Shown here: positions 1 through 10,200 of the stretch, in pieces | How the letters are laid out: each line of letters starts with the position of its first letter | Numbering within the stretch: the first letter of the stretch is position 1 | Assembly (NCBI GenBank): GCA_947071285.1 | Contig: CAMTFK010000038.1 | Span: 1-27,839 of the forward strand | Direction of reading: 5' to 3' | DNA: 27,839 nucleotides | DNA from: an uncultured Bacteroides sp. | GTDB taxonomy: Bacteria > Bacteroidota > Bacteroidia > Bacteroidales > Bacteroidaceae | Made by a program: the position numbers and the translations under genes | The notes under the pieces: generated by a model | Database searches by the model: none | Seen by the model: the letters and a program-made list of their open reading frames with translations, nothing else | Told to the model about the DNA's origin: nothing

Positions 1-1553
1 TCAGACGGTGCTTTCGTTGCCAGACTGACTACTATCACTACAATGATACAGAACAAGAACATCCATCCACAGAAGAATAACCAGTTCATATCATAGAACA
101 GATATTTGAATGTACCGCCTGCCACATCGCCTGCATTGCTATAATATACTTTGGCTCCCAAACGTGTCAGACCGATAACCATACCAGCAATCAATCCCCA
201 CATACCACCTTGTGCAGAAGTACGTTTCCAGCAGATACCCAACAGGAAGGCTGCGGCGATACCCGGTGCCAATACAGACTGTACGTCTTGCAAGTAAGTA
301 TAAAGCACATCACCTACGCTACGCATGATAGGTATCCACAAAATACCCAGAATTACAATCACTACAGTTGCCATCTGACCGATAACTACTAATTTCTTTT
401 CAGAAGTTTTCGGTTTGAAGCGTTTGTAGAAGTCGATTGTAAACAGCATGGCAGATGAGTTGAACAAAGATGCCAACGAACTCATCAAAGCTGCAAGGAT
501 ACCGCAAACCACCAAACCTTTCACACCAGCCGGTAACAACTTGGCTACCAGTGTCGGGAAAGCTGCATCGGCATTTGCCACACCATTGTCCAGCATCGGC
601 AAGAAACCTTCACCACCGGCACCCAGATACTTCTGATGCAATGCGAAAGCAATCATACCCGGAATCAGGAATAAGAATACGGGCAACAGTTTCAGATAGG
701 CACCAAAGATAGTACCGCGACGTGCTTCTTTCTGGTTTTTACCTGAAAGAACACGTTGCACGATGAATTGGTCAGTACACCAGTACCAGAAACCGATGAT
801 GGCTGATCCTATCAGTGCTCCCAGCCAAGGGAAGTTAGGGTCACTATTGCTGCGAATTAATTCCGTCATAGTATTTCCTTGATCATTTACGGTAACTGCA
901 CCACAAATTCTCATCATTTCATCCCATCCACCCAATTCTTTGAAACCAAGAACGAGGATAATCAGTGAGCCCAATAACAAAATAGGTGTTTGTAATACAG
1001 AAGTATAAAGTACAGACTTCATCCCACCAAAGATCGTATATAATGCAGTTATCAAAACCAGACCGATTGCTGCAATCCAGAAGAAATCAATCCCCCAAAG
1101 TTCTTTAATTCCGAATACTTGTTGGAAAACCAAACCGCCGGCATATACCGTAACTGCCACTTTAGTCAATACGTAACTGATTAAAGAGATAACAGACAAT
1201 ATGGTACGCGATTGCGGGTTATAACGACGTTCCAGGAATTCCGGCATCGTATATACCATACTTCTTGAATAGAAAGGTACGAATACCCATCCCAAAATAA
1301 GAATCATCCATCCCTGAATCTCCCAGTGTGCCATAGCCATACCGCTGGAAGCTCCTGCGCCTGCCAAACCAATTAAGTGTTCCGAACCGATGTTTGATGC
1401 AAAAATAGATGCACCAATCGCAATCCATGTAGCATCACGTCCACCCAAGAAATAATCTGCTGAGTCGTTCTGTTTTTGTCTGACAACCCAAACAATAATA
1501 CCTATCAGAGCCAAAGCGAAGACTCCAATTACAATCCAATCTAATGCTTCCAC
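1..1553 (-). CDS. Sodium/solute symporter (SSS/SGLT family), 3' end cut by window
   Basis: An inner-membrane Na+-coupled sugar importer, likely for arabinose given the locus. My own translation of the minus strand from 1553 is open to the window edge: 517 residues with no stop, ending inside a C-terminal membrane helix, so only a short tail is missing. It begins MEALDWIVIGVFALALIG and has many hydrophobic helices. Family signatures visible are the early GASIFASNIGSEHLIGLAG segment, WYWCTDQFIVQRVLS in the middle, and SSLASLFNSSAMLFTIDFYK further on. The start is GTG at 1553; no ATG lies in frame between it and the epimerase stop. It follows the epimerase by 25 bp, so the two are probably co-transcribed. 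The B. thetaiotaomicron counterpart (BT0355, from memory) is an arabinose transporter. Substrate here is inferred; family assignment is firm. Confidence 0.93.
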   Translation of the reverse strand, partial: MEALDWIVIGVFALALIGIIVWVVRQKQNDSADYFLGGRDATWIAIGASIFASNIGSEHLIGLAGAGASSGMAMAHWEIQGWMILILGWVFVPFYSRSMVYTMPEFLERRYNPQSRTILSVISLISYVLTKVAVTVYAGGLVFQQVFGIKELWGIDFFWIAAIGLVLITALYTIFGGMKSVLYTSVLQTPILLLGSLIILVLGFKELGGWDEMMRICGAVTVNDQGNTMTELIRSNSDPNFPWLGALIGSAIIGFWYWCTDQFIVQRVLSGKNQKEARRGTIFGAYLKLLPVFLFLIPGMIAFALHQKYLGAGGEGFLPMLDNGVANADAAFPTLVAKLLPAGVKGLVVCGILAALMSSLASLFNSSAMLFTIDFYKRFKPKTSEKKLVVIGQMATVVIVILGILWIPIMRSVGDVLYTYLQDVQSVLAPGIAAAFLLGICWKRTSAQGGMWGLIAGMVIGLTRLGAKVYYSNAGDVAGGTFKYLFYDMNWLFFCGWMFLFCIIVVIVVSLATKAPS

Positions 1554-1578
1554 AATACTTATGTTTAAAAGTTAACTA

Positions 1579-2718
1579 TTATTTCTCTACTGAGAATTTA
1601 AAGATACATTCGCTGTTATAAGTTTGTCCCGGTTCCAGTACAACGGTCGGCCATTCAGGCTTATTAGGACTGTCGGGATAGTGCTGTGTTTCCAGACAAA
1701 CGGAAGCACGTTGATTATAAGTGATACCTTTCTTGCCAGTTACGGTTCCATCCAGGAAATTGCCTGTATAAACCTGTATACCCGGTTCGTTGGTGTAAAC
1801 TTCCAATGTAATACCACTTACTGGTGATGTCATTTTGGCTGCTACCTGAGAGAGGTCTCCCTTTGTGTTCAGCACCCAATTGTGGTCATAACCGTTTCCG
1901 TTCTTCAACTGGACAAAATCGAAGTTTGTGATGTCTTGTCCTACAGCCTTAGGAGTAGTGAAGTCCATCGGAGTATCTTTCACGGTTACAATTTCTCCTG
2001 TAGTCATAAATGTGCTGTCTACTGGAGTGTAATTATCTGCATTTACATATAAGATATGATCAGTTGCAGCATTTGCAGGATTACCGGATAAGTTGAAGTA
2101 GGAGTGGTTAGTCATGTTGATAACCGTTTTCTTATCTGTAGTGGCGCTATACTTTATATCTATAGCATTGTCATCAGTCAGTTTGAAAAGAACTTTAGCT
2201 GTTACGTTACCTGGGAATTTTTCATCTCCGTCCGGTGAAATGCGAGTCAGTTCCAAGGTCGTGTCATCAATAGGGTTGGCTTCATATACCTGATATTGCC
2301 AACCTTTGGGACCACCATGCAGGCAGTGACCGAAGTTGTTTTGTGGTAATTGGATAGTGTCTCCGTCCAGTACGATTCTTCCCTGGTTGATGCGGTTTGC
2401 ATAACGACCGATAGAAGCACCGAAATCACTCGGAATGTTTACATAGTCAGCAATGCTGTCAAAACCCAGAACGACGTCCTGCATATTCCCGTTCTTATCG
2501 GGCACCATAATAGAAACGATGCGACCACCGAAGTTAGTGATGCATACTTCCATGCCTGACTTATTCTTTAAAGTATAAAGATTCGTCTTAGCATTGTTCA
2601 CTTCTGTTTGAAAATCCTCCGGATTGAGACCGGACAAAGTCAACTCCTGAGCTGGCTTGTTATTGCACGCAGATAGCATCAGTGCGGCAATTCCTGCAAG
2701 TAGAAATTTGTTTTTCAT
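1579..2718 (-). CDS. galM: Aldose 1-epimerase (mutarotase), lipoprotein
   Basis: Interconverts alpha and beta anomers of an aldose, here probably arabinose released from arabinan or taken up by the adjacent symporter. The start at 2718 gives 379 residues opening MKNKFLLAGIAALMLSAC. This is a lipoprotein signal with lipid-modified Cys18, so the longer reading from 2775 is rejected. Galactose-mutarotase residues are present: His131 and His134 (GHCLHGGPKGW), His205 (NHSYFNL), Asp278 (YDHNW) and the likely catalytic base Glu343 (CLETQHYPDSPN). Mature protein begins CNNKPAQE, without acidic residues right after Cys, which fits a periplasm-facing anchor. It is the first gene of an apparent two-gene operon with the symporter. 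Inverted repeats upstream (2784-2819) may be operator sites. Confidence 0.93.
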   Translation of the reverse strand: MKNKFLLAGIAALMLSACNNKPAQELTLSGLNPEDFQTEVNNAKTNLYTLKNKSGMEVCITNFGGRIVSIMVPDKNGNMQDVVLGFDSIADYVNIPSDFGASIGRYANRINQGRIVLDGDTIQLPQNNFGHCLHGGPKGWQYQVYEANPIDDTTLELTRISPDGDEKFPGNVTAKVLFKLTDDNAIDIKYSATTDKKTVINMTNHSYFNLSGNPANAATDHILYVNADNYTPVDSTFMTTGEIVTVKDTPMDFTTPKAVGQDITNFDFVQLKNGNGYDHNWVLNTKGDLSQVAAKMTSPVSGITLEVYTNEPGIQVYTGNFLDGTVTGKKGITYNQRASVCLETQHYPDSPNKPEWPTVVLEPGQTYNSECIFKFSVEK

Positions 2719-2783
2719 GGTTCTATTTTTAATGTAAATGAGATAATTATCCGATTTTGGGTGTAAAAGTAACACTTTATTTG

Positions 2784-2819
2784 AGTGTATTAGCTACACT
2801 ACTATATGTTATGTAACAT
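2784..2819. promoter_or_regulatory. Two inverted repeats upstream of the epimerase/symporter operon
   Basis: AGTGTA-N5-TACACT lies at 2784-2800 and ATGTTA-TG-TAACAT at 2806-2819, in the upstream region of the epimerase. Closely spaced palindromes suggest a dimeric regulator. In Bacteroides an AraR repressor is known to control arabinose genes, but I cannot match its motif from memory, and no such regulator gene is in the window. No clear TAnnTTTG is present; the closest is TACTTTTA (minus strand, 2771-2764). Confidence 0.3.
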
Positions 2820-2825
2820 AAAAGC

Positions 2826-2866
2826 AAAAAAACTGCCTGAATATAGTGATATTCAAGGCAGTTTTT
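2826..2866 (-). terminator. Intrinsic terminator after the small lipoprotein gene
   Basis: On the minus strand a stem of AAAAACTGCCTTGAATAT against ATATTCAGGCAGTTTTT has one bulged base and a 4-nt loop. It is followed by a T-rich run (GCAGTTTTTTTGCTTTT). It sits 29 bp beyond the stop of the lipoprotein gene and upstream of the epimerase, so it separates the two transcripts. Confidence 0.8.
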
Positions 2867-2895
2867 CAGAATGAGAATGAGCGATTATTATGCAT

Positions 2896-3360
2896 TTACT
2901 TAATTACTACTTCACCAGGATGACATGTGTAATTAATGTTGTATCCTTCTATTTCTGCCGGGCTACAAGAAACTACTTTTGCTGAAACATTAGTAAAACT
3001 GGTGCCACAGGGGTAACTACTGCTTATTGCTTCATTTTGTCCCGGGCTAAAACGTGCAGTTACGGTTCTAGTAATGAAAGTGCCATTTGCACTTGTTAGA
3101 GTAAGTTCTAATGTAATAGTCATGTATTCAGGTATTGTTGCATAATTATTATTGACTTTGGCATATGCTTTTCCAATTCCGTTAGTGATTTCTATGTATG
3201 GATATACATGAAACCATAGTAATAGTCTATTGTTGGATTTGGTCTCAGCCCGTGATACAGTCTGTTCAGAGACATTTAGAATAGCATTGTTCTCGCATGA
3301 AGTTAATTCTGTAATAAACAGACAACTTAATATTGAAATAAGGAAAATAATCTTTTTCAT
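2896..3360 (-). CDS. Small lipoprotein of unknown function
   Basis: A 154-residue product not recognised as any named family. It begins MKKIIFLISILSCLFITELTSC, a lipoprotein signal with Cys22 as the likely lipidated residue. The mature part starts CENNAILN. The rest alternates short polar and hydrophobic stretches rich in Thr, Ser, Asn and Val, as in a small beta-sandwich. Three Cys occur in the C-terminal third (YPCG, VSCS, YTCH). It lies 138 bp downstream of the GH43 gene that ends the main operon, on the same strand. A hairpin lies between them (3419-3458) and its own terminator follows. It could be an accessory binding lipoprotein of the locus or an unrelated insertion. The lipoprotein call is solid; function is unknown. 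Confidence 0.75.
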   Translation of the reverse strand: MKKIIFLISILSCLFITELTSCENNAILNVSEQTVSRAETKSNNRLLLWFHVYPYIEITNGIGKAYAKVNNNYATIPEYMTITLELTLTSANGTFITRTVTARFSPGQNEAISSSYPCGTSFTNVSAKVVSCSPAEIEGYNINYTCHPGEVVIK

Positions 3361-3418
3361 AATTTATTTTTTAGTATTGTTATTCGTATCATTTTTGTAA
3401 TTATTATGATTTGCTATT

Positions 3419-3458
3419 ATATCTGTCATGCAAATGAATTGTAAAGCATGACAGATAT
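3419..3458. repeat. Perfect 13-bp inverted repeat between GH43 and the small lipoprotein
   Basis: ATATCTGTCATGC at 3419-3431 pairs exactly with GCATGACAGATAT at 3446-3458 around a 14-nt loop. It lies 40 bp past the GH43 stop. There is no continuous T run after the stem in the minus direction, so it is a weak or processing-type terminator, or an operator, rather than a clear intrinsic terminator. No consensus promoter for the next gene is evident in 3361-3498. Confidence 0.55.
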
Positions 3459-3498
3459 TAATAGATAAATCGATAACTTTTTAAGTCAGTCTTTAAAG

Positions 3499-5391
3499 CT
3501 ATTTACTCTTTTTGCCCCAATAAGTTTTATTATTGGTATAGGAAGCGTAAACAATGGTATGCGTACGGGGGTTAGCCTCCCAGTCCGTTTCACGTTGCAG
3601 ATATAAGTCTACACTATTCACAGTCAAAATCTGGTTTTCTGCATCAAAGCTCCAGGAACTGTCTTTCCAGGTTCCTTCTGAAACTTTATGGTCATCTGTC
3701 AGGGTCATTGCAGAAGAAGCTTTTTGTTGACCGCTTACGTATGATAAGTCGATATGTTCCCAGCCACCTATTAATTCTTCTTCAGTGATTGGCAATTGAG
3801 GTACGGCGCCGTAACGCTCAGGCATTACCAGAGGCCAGCCGTCCTTAGTCCAGCGGATGCTACGTACGTGGCCCAGCATAACAGCGTTGTCTACACTTTC
3901 AGGCAAACGTCCTTGTGAGGCATAGTACCAGTTGCCATTACCGTCATCGAATATGGCACAATGTGAAATACCTACCCAACCCTCGCTATTGGCAAATTTA
4001 TATGGATGGGTTACGACTGGATACATATCAGCCCCTTCGGTAACATTGGCACCATCAATGCCTAAATAGGGACCGGTAATACTCTTTGAACGGGCGACGC
4101 GTGTGTTGTAAGGTGTTTCCAAAGCATCGTAAGCCATAAACAGATAGTAATATTCCGTTTGGGGATTGTAAACGATTTCAGGACCTTCACTTGCTTGCCA
4201 ACGATTACCCGCTTGGCGGGTGGCAATTAACTGCCCATATTCAGCAGGTGCATTGCCTTCAGCCCAGGGAATACCCAAACTTTGTTTTGGCATACCGGTC
4301 ACTTCATTCAGTTCCATAGCAACAATACCACTGTGCCATGAACCATAAATCAACCAGTGTGCACCTTCGGGGGTAATTATGTAAGAAGGATCGATAGCAT
4401 TCCATTTATAATAGCAGTTTGCCCAGTCTCCTGCGGTAACATTAAACTCAAGCCCTTTGTCTGAAGCATTCGTCACTATATACCCTTTATCTACCCATCC
4501 ATCATTATTAGAAAGATTGGTATTTTCCATCATTCCGATAAATGCACGTTCACTCCAGGTACCTTCACCGTTGAGTAATCCCGGACAAGTGATAGAATAG
4601 TACATACGATACAAACCGTTTCTAACTTTGCGTACACAGGGAGCCCAGAAACCATAGGAAATTTCAGCAGCAGTAGCAACGGGTTGCAATCCCATTCCTT
4701 GACGAATCTCATTTAGCTTGGGAACTACCCAACCGGGAAGTTCTTTCATTGTTCTGCCCAAATATTCCCAGTCAATCAGGTTCTTGGAGCGGCGTGCATG
4801 GAAGTGTCCATGCCCTCCATGGGCATTACCGTATGAAGCATCAGTCTGATACATATAATAGTATCCGTCTTCACCCAACACTACCGTAGGATCGTGTACA
4901 TTGGCAAGATTCCATTGACCACGCATGTTCCAGTCTGCTATAGCGATATAATTGTCGGGGTAGATGGGAGCTTGATAAGCCGCTAACTGTTCATCTAATG
5001 TACCATCGGCTGTACTGAACGTGAACTCTGGTGAATAGACTACATCACCTTGGTAGATGCATACGAATGCACGTGCATAGTAAGTGCGTTTCGGAGCTAA
5101 ATCTGTGAGAGTGGCAGACAATGTTCCATTACTGATGAGTGCTTTGACTGTGGCACTATGGATGGTAGGAGACGATTGTAAACTGTAGCAAAAGCCGGCA
5201 CCGCTATAGCGTACATCATCGCGCATGTTGACTGCCACACTAAGTGAGGCAGATGAAGTGCTTGTTTCACCGGTTAAGGCAGGCGTTTCTATGGCAATTC
5301 CCTCGGTTCCATAGTCGTTGTCATCGTCGCTGCACGCTCCCGTAAAGAGAGCGGCTGCGAACAAGGCAATAAGACATTTATATTGTTTCAT
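3499..5391 (-). CDS. Surface GH43 arabinan hydrolase with Fn3-like domain
   Basis: Probable endo-acting arabinanase at the cell surface. The protein has 630 residues. Lipoprotein signal MKQYKCLIALFAAALFTGAC ends at Cys20 and is followed by SDDDND; such acidic residues are a surface-export mark in Bacteroidota. An Fn3-like domain spans about 32-128 (GFCYS, TYYARAFV). The five-bladed GH43 propeller spans about 155-535. Catalytic residues are Asp167 (NVHDPTV, base), Asp334 (AIDPS, pKa modulator) and Glu402 (SEGPE, acid). His477 (GISHCAIF) is a likely metal-site residue. A small beta-rich, lipocalin-like C-terminal domain spans about 540-630. It is the last gene of the main operon, 41 bp after SusD. 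By position it matches the B. thetaiotaomicron arabinanase BT0360 (from memory). Family is certain; endo action on arabinan is inferred. Confidence 0.92.
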   Translation of the reverse strand: MKQYKCLIALFAAALFTGACSDDDNDYGTEGIAIETPALTGETSTSSASLSVAVNMRDDVRYSGAGFCYSLQSSPTIHSATVKALISNGTLSATLTDLAPKRTYYARAFVCIYQGDVVYSPEFTFSTADGTLDEQLAAYQAPIYPDNYIAIADWNMRGQWNLANVHDPTVVLGEDGYYYMYQTDASYGNAHGGHGHFHARRSKNLIDWEYLGRTMKELPGWVVPKLNEIRQGMGLQPVATAAEISYGFWAPCVRKVRNGLYRMYYSITCPGLLNGEGTWSERAFIGMMENTNLSNNDGWVDKGYIVTNASDKGLEFNVTAGDWANCYYKWNAIDPSYIITPEGAHWLIYGSWHSGIVAMELNEVTGMPKQSLGIPWAEGNAPAEYGQLIATRQAGNRWQASEGPEIVYNPQTEYYYLFMAYDALETPYNTRVARSKSITGPYLGIDGANVTEGADMYPVVTHPYKFANSEGWVGISHCAIFDDGNGNWYYASQGRLPESVDNAVMLGHVRSIRWTKDGWPLVMPERYGAVPQLPITEEELIGGWEHIDLSYVSGQQKASSAMTLTDDHKVSEGTWKDSSWSFDAENQILTVNSVDLYLQRETDWEANPRTHTIVYASYTNNKTYWGKKSK

Positions 5392-5432
5392 AACTTAATT
5401 CTTTAGATGTTTTGTTCTGTAACATTTTCCCT

Positions 5433-7253
5433 TTATTCAGCCGGAGTTTCTTCATTCGAATCGTTTTCATCTCCACCTGTAGAAGTACTGAGTTCCCAAC
5501 CTTGATTTTGTCCCAGCCTCGGCAGTCTCTTAGTTTCCGCATCGGGTATCGGGAAGTAGTAATTCTTAGGCACATTGAATGTGCGTGAGGGATAATTTCT
5601 GGCAGAGCCGTATGTGTACACTGCATTTTCCGGATTTGTAACAGTGACACCATAAAGATTATAGACCTGCTTGTAGTATGGCAGATTTTTTTCGCTGGAT
5701 GGTGTTTGGGCTTCAAAAAGCTTCCAGCGACGTTCGTCGAAGAAACGGTGGTCTTCAAAGCACAGTTCAATACGTCGCTCGTTGCGAATGCGTTCACGGA
5801 GTTGTTCCTGATTCATGCCGCTATAAGCAGGCATACCTACGCGATCGCGTAATTCGTTGATATATTGATAAGCTTCGGATGGTCCATAGGCTTCGTTTAC
5901 GGCTTCAGCTGCGTTCAATAAAACCTCTCCGAAACGGAAAATGGGACACACATGATTATAGTTTGACGGACTCTTGAATGACATATTGTTCAAGTACTTT
6001 TTTGTATAGTAACCTGTTAATGTACCACCGTTTTGTGTCTCATAGTCTGCTCCGCTAGGATAAGATACGTCAATGGCGCGTTCCTCCTCATTCAGTTTGT
6101 CTCCCCAGATGGAGCCCTGATGCAGGATCGTCTGTTCAAGGCGCGGATCTCGGTTGGCATACGGATTTTGAGGGTCGTAACTTGGGTCTTGGTCAATGGG
6201 CAAACCATTGATTGTTTCATAAGAATCAACTAAATTCTGGGTCGGATTCGTTCGGCCGCTTGAATTGGTAAAGCCGGCAGGAGCCAGATAATCCTCCACT
6301 GTATGAGTGGTCCATACTGAACGGGTCAAGATATATTCGTCGTTGAAATATGGGGTTGTTACGAAACATTGATAATAGTTCTGTGTAGGATCATTATCAG
6401 ATGTTCTGTATAGCTTGTATGGCTTCGTTTGTTGATTGTTTCTGGTTATGAACGCACGCGCTGCTTCGGCGGCTTCTTTCCACCATTCAATGTTATTGGT
6501 CGGATTGTTTAGTGGAGAGGCTCTGTAAAGCAGGGCCCTTGCCTTTAAGGCATAAGCGGCGGCACCATTCACGCGTCCCCAATTCTCATTTTCGTTGCTG
6601 TAGCGGAACGGCAATACGTCTTTTACCAAGTCGCATTGGTCGGCAACCCATTTCATAACGTCTGCACATTTATTGCGCGGTACATTCATTCGTGGGTCAT
6701 TCTGTTGGAAAACGATGGGTATACCCTCTTCATCATCGCCTGCAATAATGATGTCGCCAAACCAAGAAGACATGTCGAAGTGGAAGATGGCACGAAGCAA
6801 TTTGGCTTCGGCCACATAGCGATCATACAAATGATTATCGTCACCGGTCTTATCATAGTTGCCAACTACTTCTTCGCGAACATTCTTTAGGAATAGATTC
6901 GATGCCCGGATAGCTCTGCTGTTTTTGGGCCAAAAGTCATTGGCGAATGGGTGGTTAATAGCTGAATAACCATCTGTAAGTACACTGCCATAATACAGTA
7001 CTGACCACCAACCTAAAGCGTTATCGGTCATGCAATCGCGGGATGCGCTTCGGAATTGTCCATCTGTGTAGCCAACAAAAGCGTCCGGTAAATAAGTGTA
7101 AATATTGGCTAAGAAACCACGGGTGTTTTCGTAGCTTCTGAATACTTGCTCCTCGGAGAGGGTCAAGTCCACTTCCTTTTCCAGAAAGTCGCTGCAGGAA
7201 GAAGTTCCGGATGCTAACAGCGCTATTGCTATATATTTTATAAACTTTTTCAT
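5433..7253 (-). CDS. SusD/RagB-family glycan-binding lipoprotein (second pair)
   Basis: Outer-membrane lipoprotein that forms the lid of the SusC channel encoded just upstream and captures oligosaccharide. Starting at 7253 gives 606 residues beginning MKKFIKYIAIALLASGTSSC, with lipidated Cys20 and then SDFLEKE (acidic, surface type). The longer reading from 7289 overlaps the SusC gene and only adds residues before the signal. An ATG at 7259 is an alternative start two codons earlier. The SusD helical TPR-like fold is indicated by the conserved NERRIELCFEDHRFFDERRW block at about 491-510 and by the C-terminal FPIPDAE. The tail is acidic and low in complexity (GGDENDSNEETPAE). The SusC stop is 25 bp upstream and GH43 follows 41 bp downstream. 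Arabinan specificity is inferred from context. Confidence 0.93.
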   Translation of the reverse strand: MKKFIKYIAIALLASGTSSCSDFLEKEVDLTLSEEQVFRSYENTRGFLANIYTYLPDAFVGYTDGQFRSASRDCMTDNALGWWSVLYYGSVLTDGYSAINHPFANDFWPKNSRAIRASNLFLKNVREEVVGNYDKTGDDNHLYDRYVAEAKLLRAIFHFDMSSWFGDIIIAGDDEEGIPIVFQQNDPRMNVPRNKCADVMKWVADQCDLVKDVLPFRYSNENENWGRVNGAAAYALKARALLYRASPLNNPTNNIEWWKEAAEAARAFITRNNQQTKPYKLYRTSDNDPTQNYYQCFVTTPYFNDEYILTRSVWTTHTVEDYLAPAGFTNSSGRTNPTQNLVDSYETINGLPIDQDPSYDPQNPYANRDPRLEQTILHQGSIWGDKLNEEERAIDVSYPSGADYETQNGGTLTGYYTKKYLNNMSFKSPSNYNHVCPIFRFGEVLLNAAEAVNEAYGPSEAYQYINELRDRVGMPAYSGMNQEQLRERIRNERRIELCFEDHRFFDERRWKLFEAQTPSSEKNLPYYKQVYNLYGVTVTNPENAVYTYGSARNYPSRTFNVPKNYYFPIPDAETKRLPRLGQNQGWELSTSTGGDENDSNEETPAE

Positions 7254-7278
7254 ATTCATAATCTTGTTTATTGAAAGG

Positions 7279-10200
7279 TTAGAAACCAACGTTTATACCA
7301 AAAGAGAATGTGCGGGTCTTAGGATACCACCATGTGTAACTCATAGGCTTTTCCGGATCCAGATTATCAGGTAAGTGACTCCAGTTGAATAAGTTGTATC
7401 CGCTAAAGTAGATACGGCATTTGGTCATACCGGCTTTTGCAATCAGTCTTTTGGGCAAAGAGTATCCGAGTTCAATGTTGCGTAGTGACAGATAATTTCC
7501 ATTAACTATCCAGATATCATTCATATAAGTGTTAGTACTTCTTTCGCTGTCAATAGGATTGAATCCAGCATACGTGGGACGCGGATAGGTTGCATTGACG
7601 TTTCGAGGGTCATTCGGATCATCCGTGTAGTAACCCCATGCCTTGGTGATTTCATGAGTTGCCTGGTGTCCCCAAGGAGACCAAGTCATGGCAGGTGAGA
7701 TGAATACTGAACGATTCAGATATGCCGTGAGCGTTGCCTGTAAATCAAAACCTGCATATTCAACACCGAAAGACAAGGAAGGAGTTATTTCGGGGATAAT
7801 GGTATAACCACTCGGAATCATGTCATTTTCATCAATTTGGCGGTCACCGTTCAAATCTTTGAAAACAGCTGTACCGAGATCTTGCCTTTTTGCACTACCT
7901 GCAGCCGTATTATACGGATATTTTTCCGGATGATCGATAGCATCTTGTTGACTGGTAGCAATCAGGTTGGGATCGCTTGCCCATTGTTGGAACTTATAAA
8001 TATTCCAACCACCTACTGTTCCGTTGAATACATTTTCATAAAGTCCGGCTACAGAAGTGTATTCAAATATCCGTTTACCGGTCTTGCGCTGCCACTCTAC
8101 ATTCGGCTCTGTTTCGTCCATTTCGGTAATCTTGTTGGTATTCCAAGTCAGCATGCCTTCCAAGAAATAAGTCACTTTACCAATGCGGTTACGATGTCCG
8201 ATTGTTAACTCCATACCTTTGGTTTCGGCTTTTCCATAGGCATCTTGTGCTACACCGATACCCAAAAGGCTGGGAGTATTGGAACGGGTTACAAGAATAT
8301 TGGAACGCCATTCCTTGAACGCGTCGAATGAGCCGTAGAGTCTCTTATGCCAGAAGTCGAAATCTACGCCAACATTAAGCATATCGGAGAGTTCCCATTT
8401 ATTGTTGTGATTGCCGGAGAGGGTTTCTGCCACCCCGCCTACGCCTGTATTGGAAGTTCCGAAGCTATAACCGGTACTTGTTCCAAAAGTACTTTGGTAG
8501 GGGTAACGATTACTGCCCGTAGAAGATTGACCAACGTGACCGAATGAAGCGCGTAGTTTCAGCAGGCTGATATTCTTGTTTTTCAACCATGCTTCTTCTG
8601 AAGCTACCCAACCAAGAGAGGCTCCGTAGAAATTTCCCCAGCGGTCTTCCGGTGCGTAGTTATCACTGGCCATCCGCGAAAAGTTTCCAGAAAGGATATA
8701 CTTGTTATCATATACATAAGTTGCCTGTCCGTTGTATGACAAGAAACGGTTGGACGAAAGCTTGCCTACATCATGGTTGTTAGCGTCGCGTACGTTTTCC
8801 ATATTCTGATATGTACGTATGAAGGCGCGGGCATCTACGGCATGTTTTCCAAATGACCGGTTATAGCTGAAACCGGCATTGAAATTAAAATTGTAGTAAT
8901 TGGCACGTTCATTGGCAGATGGGTTGGTCAAAGCGGAATACTTGGTAGTTTGTTTGTATTCAAACTGTGACGGATCTTTTACGTTCATATTCATGTAATC
9001 GTACTCGTAAGAATTCACACTGTTATCCTGAGTAGATTGAAATACATCAAAGGCATCAAAACTAACCGTTACGTTTGCTTTCAGTCCTCTCACCAGCTCG
9101 GACAGGTCGCCTGTCACATTAACGGTAGAATACAAGTTACGACGACGGTTTTTGTCCTGTCCGGATGAACCTAACAAACGTGCAGGATTCTGAGCTGTGT
9201 TCTTGGAGTACAATTCTCCGTTGGGTGTGTAAACAGGAGCCATCGGGTCGGCTTCTACTGCACCGAACGTTACCAATGAGAATACACCGGTACGGGGCTG
9301 AGAGATATTATCGATACGTCCACCCAGGTCCAATGATACATTCAGATACTTGTTTACGTCGATGTCCAGATTGGAGCGCAGGTTATAGCGGTTCAAAACG
9401 TGCTGGGTACTGAATTTGTCATTATATTCCGTCCATTTGGAATTCCACATACCTTCTTGGCGGAGATATGAGAATGATACATAGTAACGTGCACGGCTGC
9501 TTCCGCCACTGATCTGCATATTTGTTTTATAGGTAGGAGCCATGTCGCGATACAACTCATCAAACCAGTTCGTATTGAAGTACCGGTATCGGTCTATACC
9601 TTCCAGTTCTTCACCGGCAGTCACACGACGATACATTTCGATTTGTTCATCCGAGTATTGTGGATTGCTTCCATCCAGATAGAGTACCCGGTTGGTAGTC
9701 AGTGCTTTGTTATATGCATTCTGGTTTTCCATTTTGTTGCTCAACATCTGGAAACCTACTTCTTGCGTGAAGTCTATCTTCGTCTTTCCTGTTTCACCGC
9801 GTTTCGTGGTTACCAGAATGGCACCATTGGCACCGCGCATACCATAGATGGCTGTTGCGGCTGCATCTTTCAGAATAGTGATATTCTCAATGGGGAAAGC
9901 GTCGAGAAATGAAAGGTCGCGTTCTACATTGTCTACAATTATTAGCGGATTGCGGGCACCGGAGTTCATGGTACGTATACCGCGGATATACATGGCGGTT
10001 TCCGTCCATCCCGGTTCGCTGGACCACTCATAAGTCTCCATACCTGTAACAGTAGAAGAAAATGCATTCTGGAGCACCGTAATGGGATACTTCTGTAGCT
10101 TTTCACCAGCTACTGCCGAGGTGGATTCAGTCATAAACTTCTTTGGTTTGCGGGTGAAAGCTATTGGCATTGTGTGTAGATATTCGTCTATGTCAGGTTC

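Noticed and set aside
5378..5797. 139-codon minus-strand open frame near the GH43/SusD junction
   Set aside because: It overlaps the SusD coding region in another frame; composition is atypical and the SusD frame is clearly conserved to its C-terminus.
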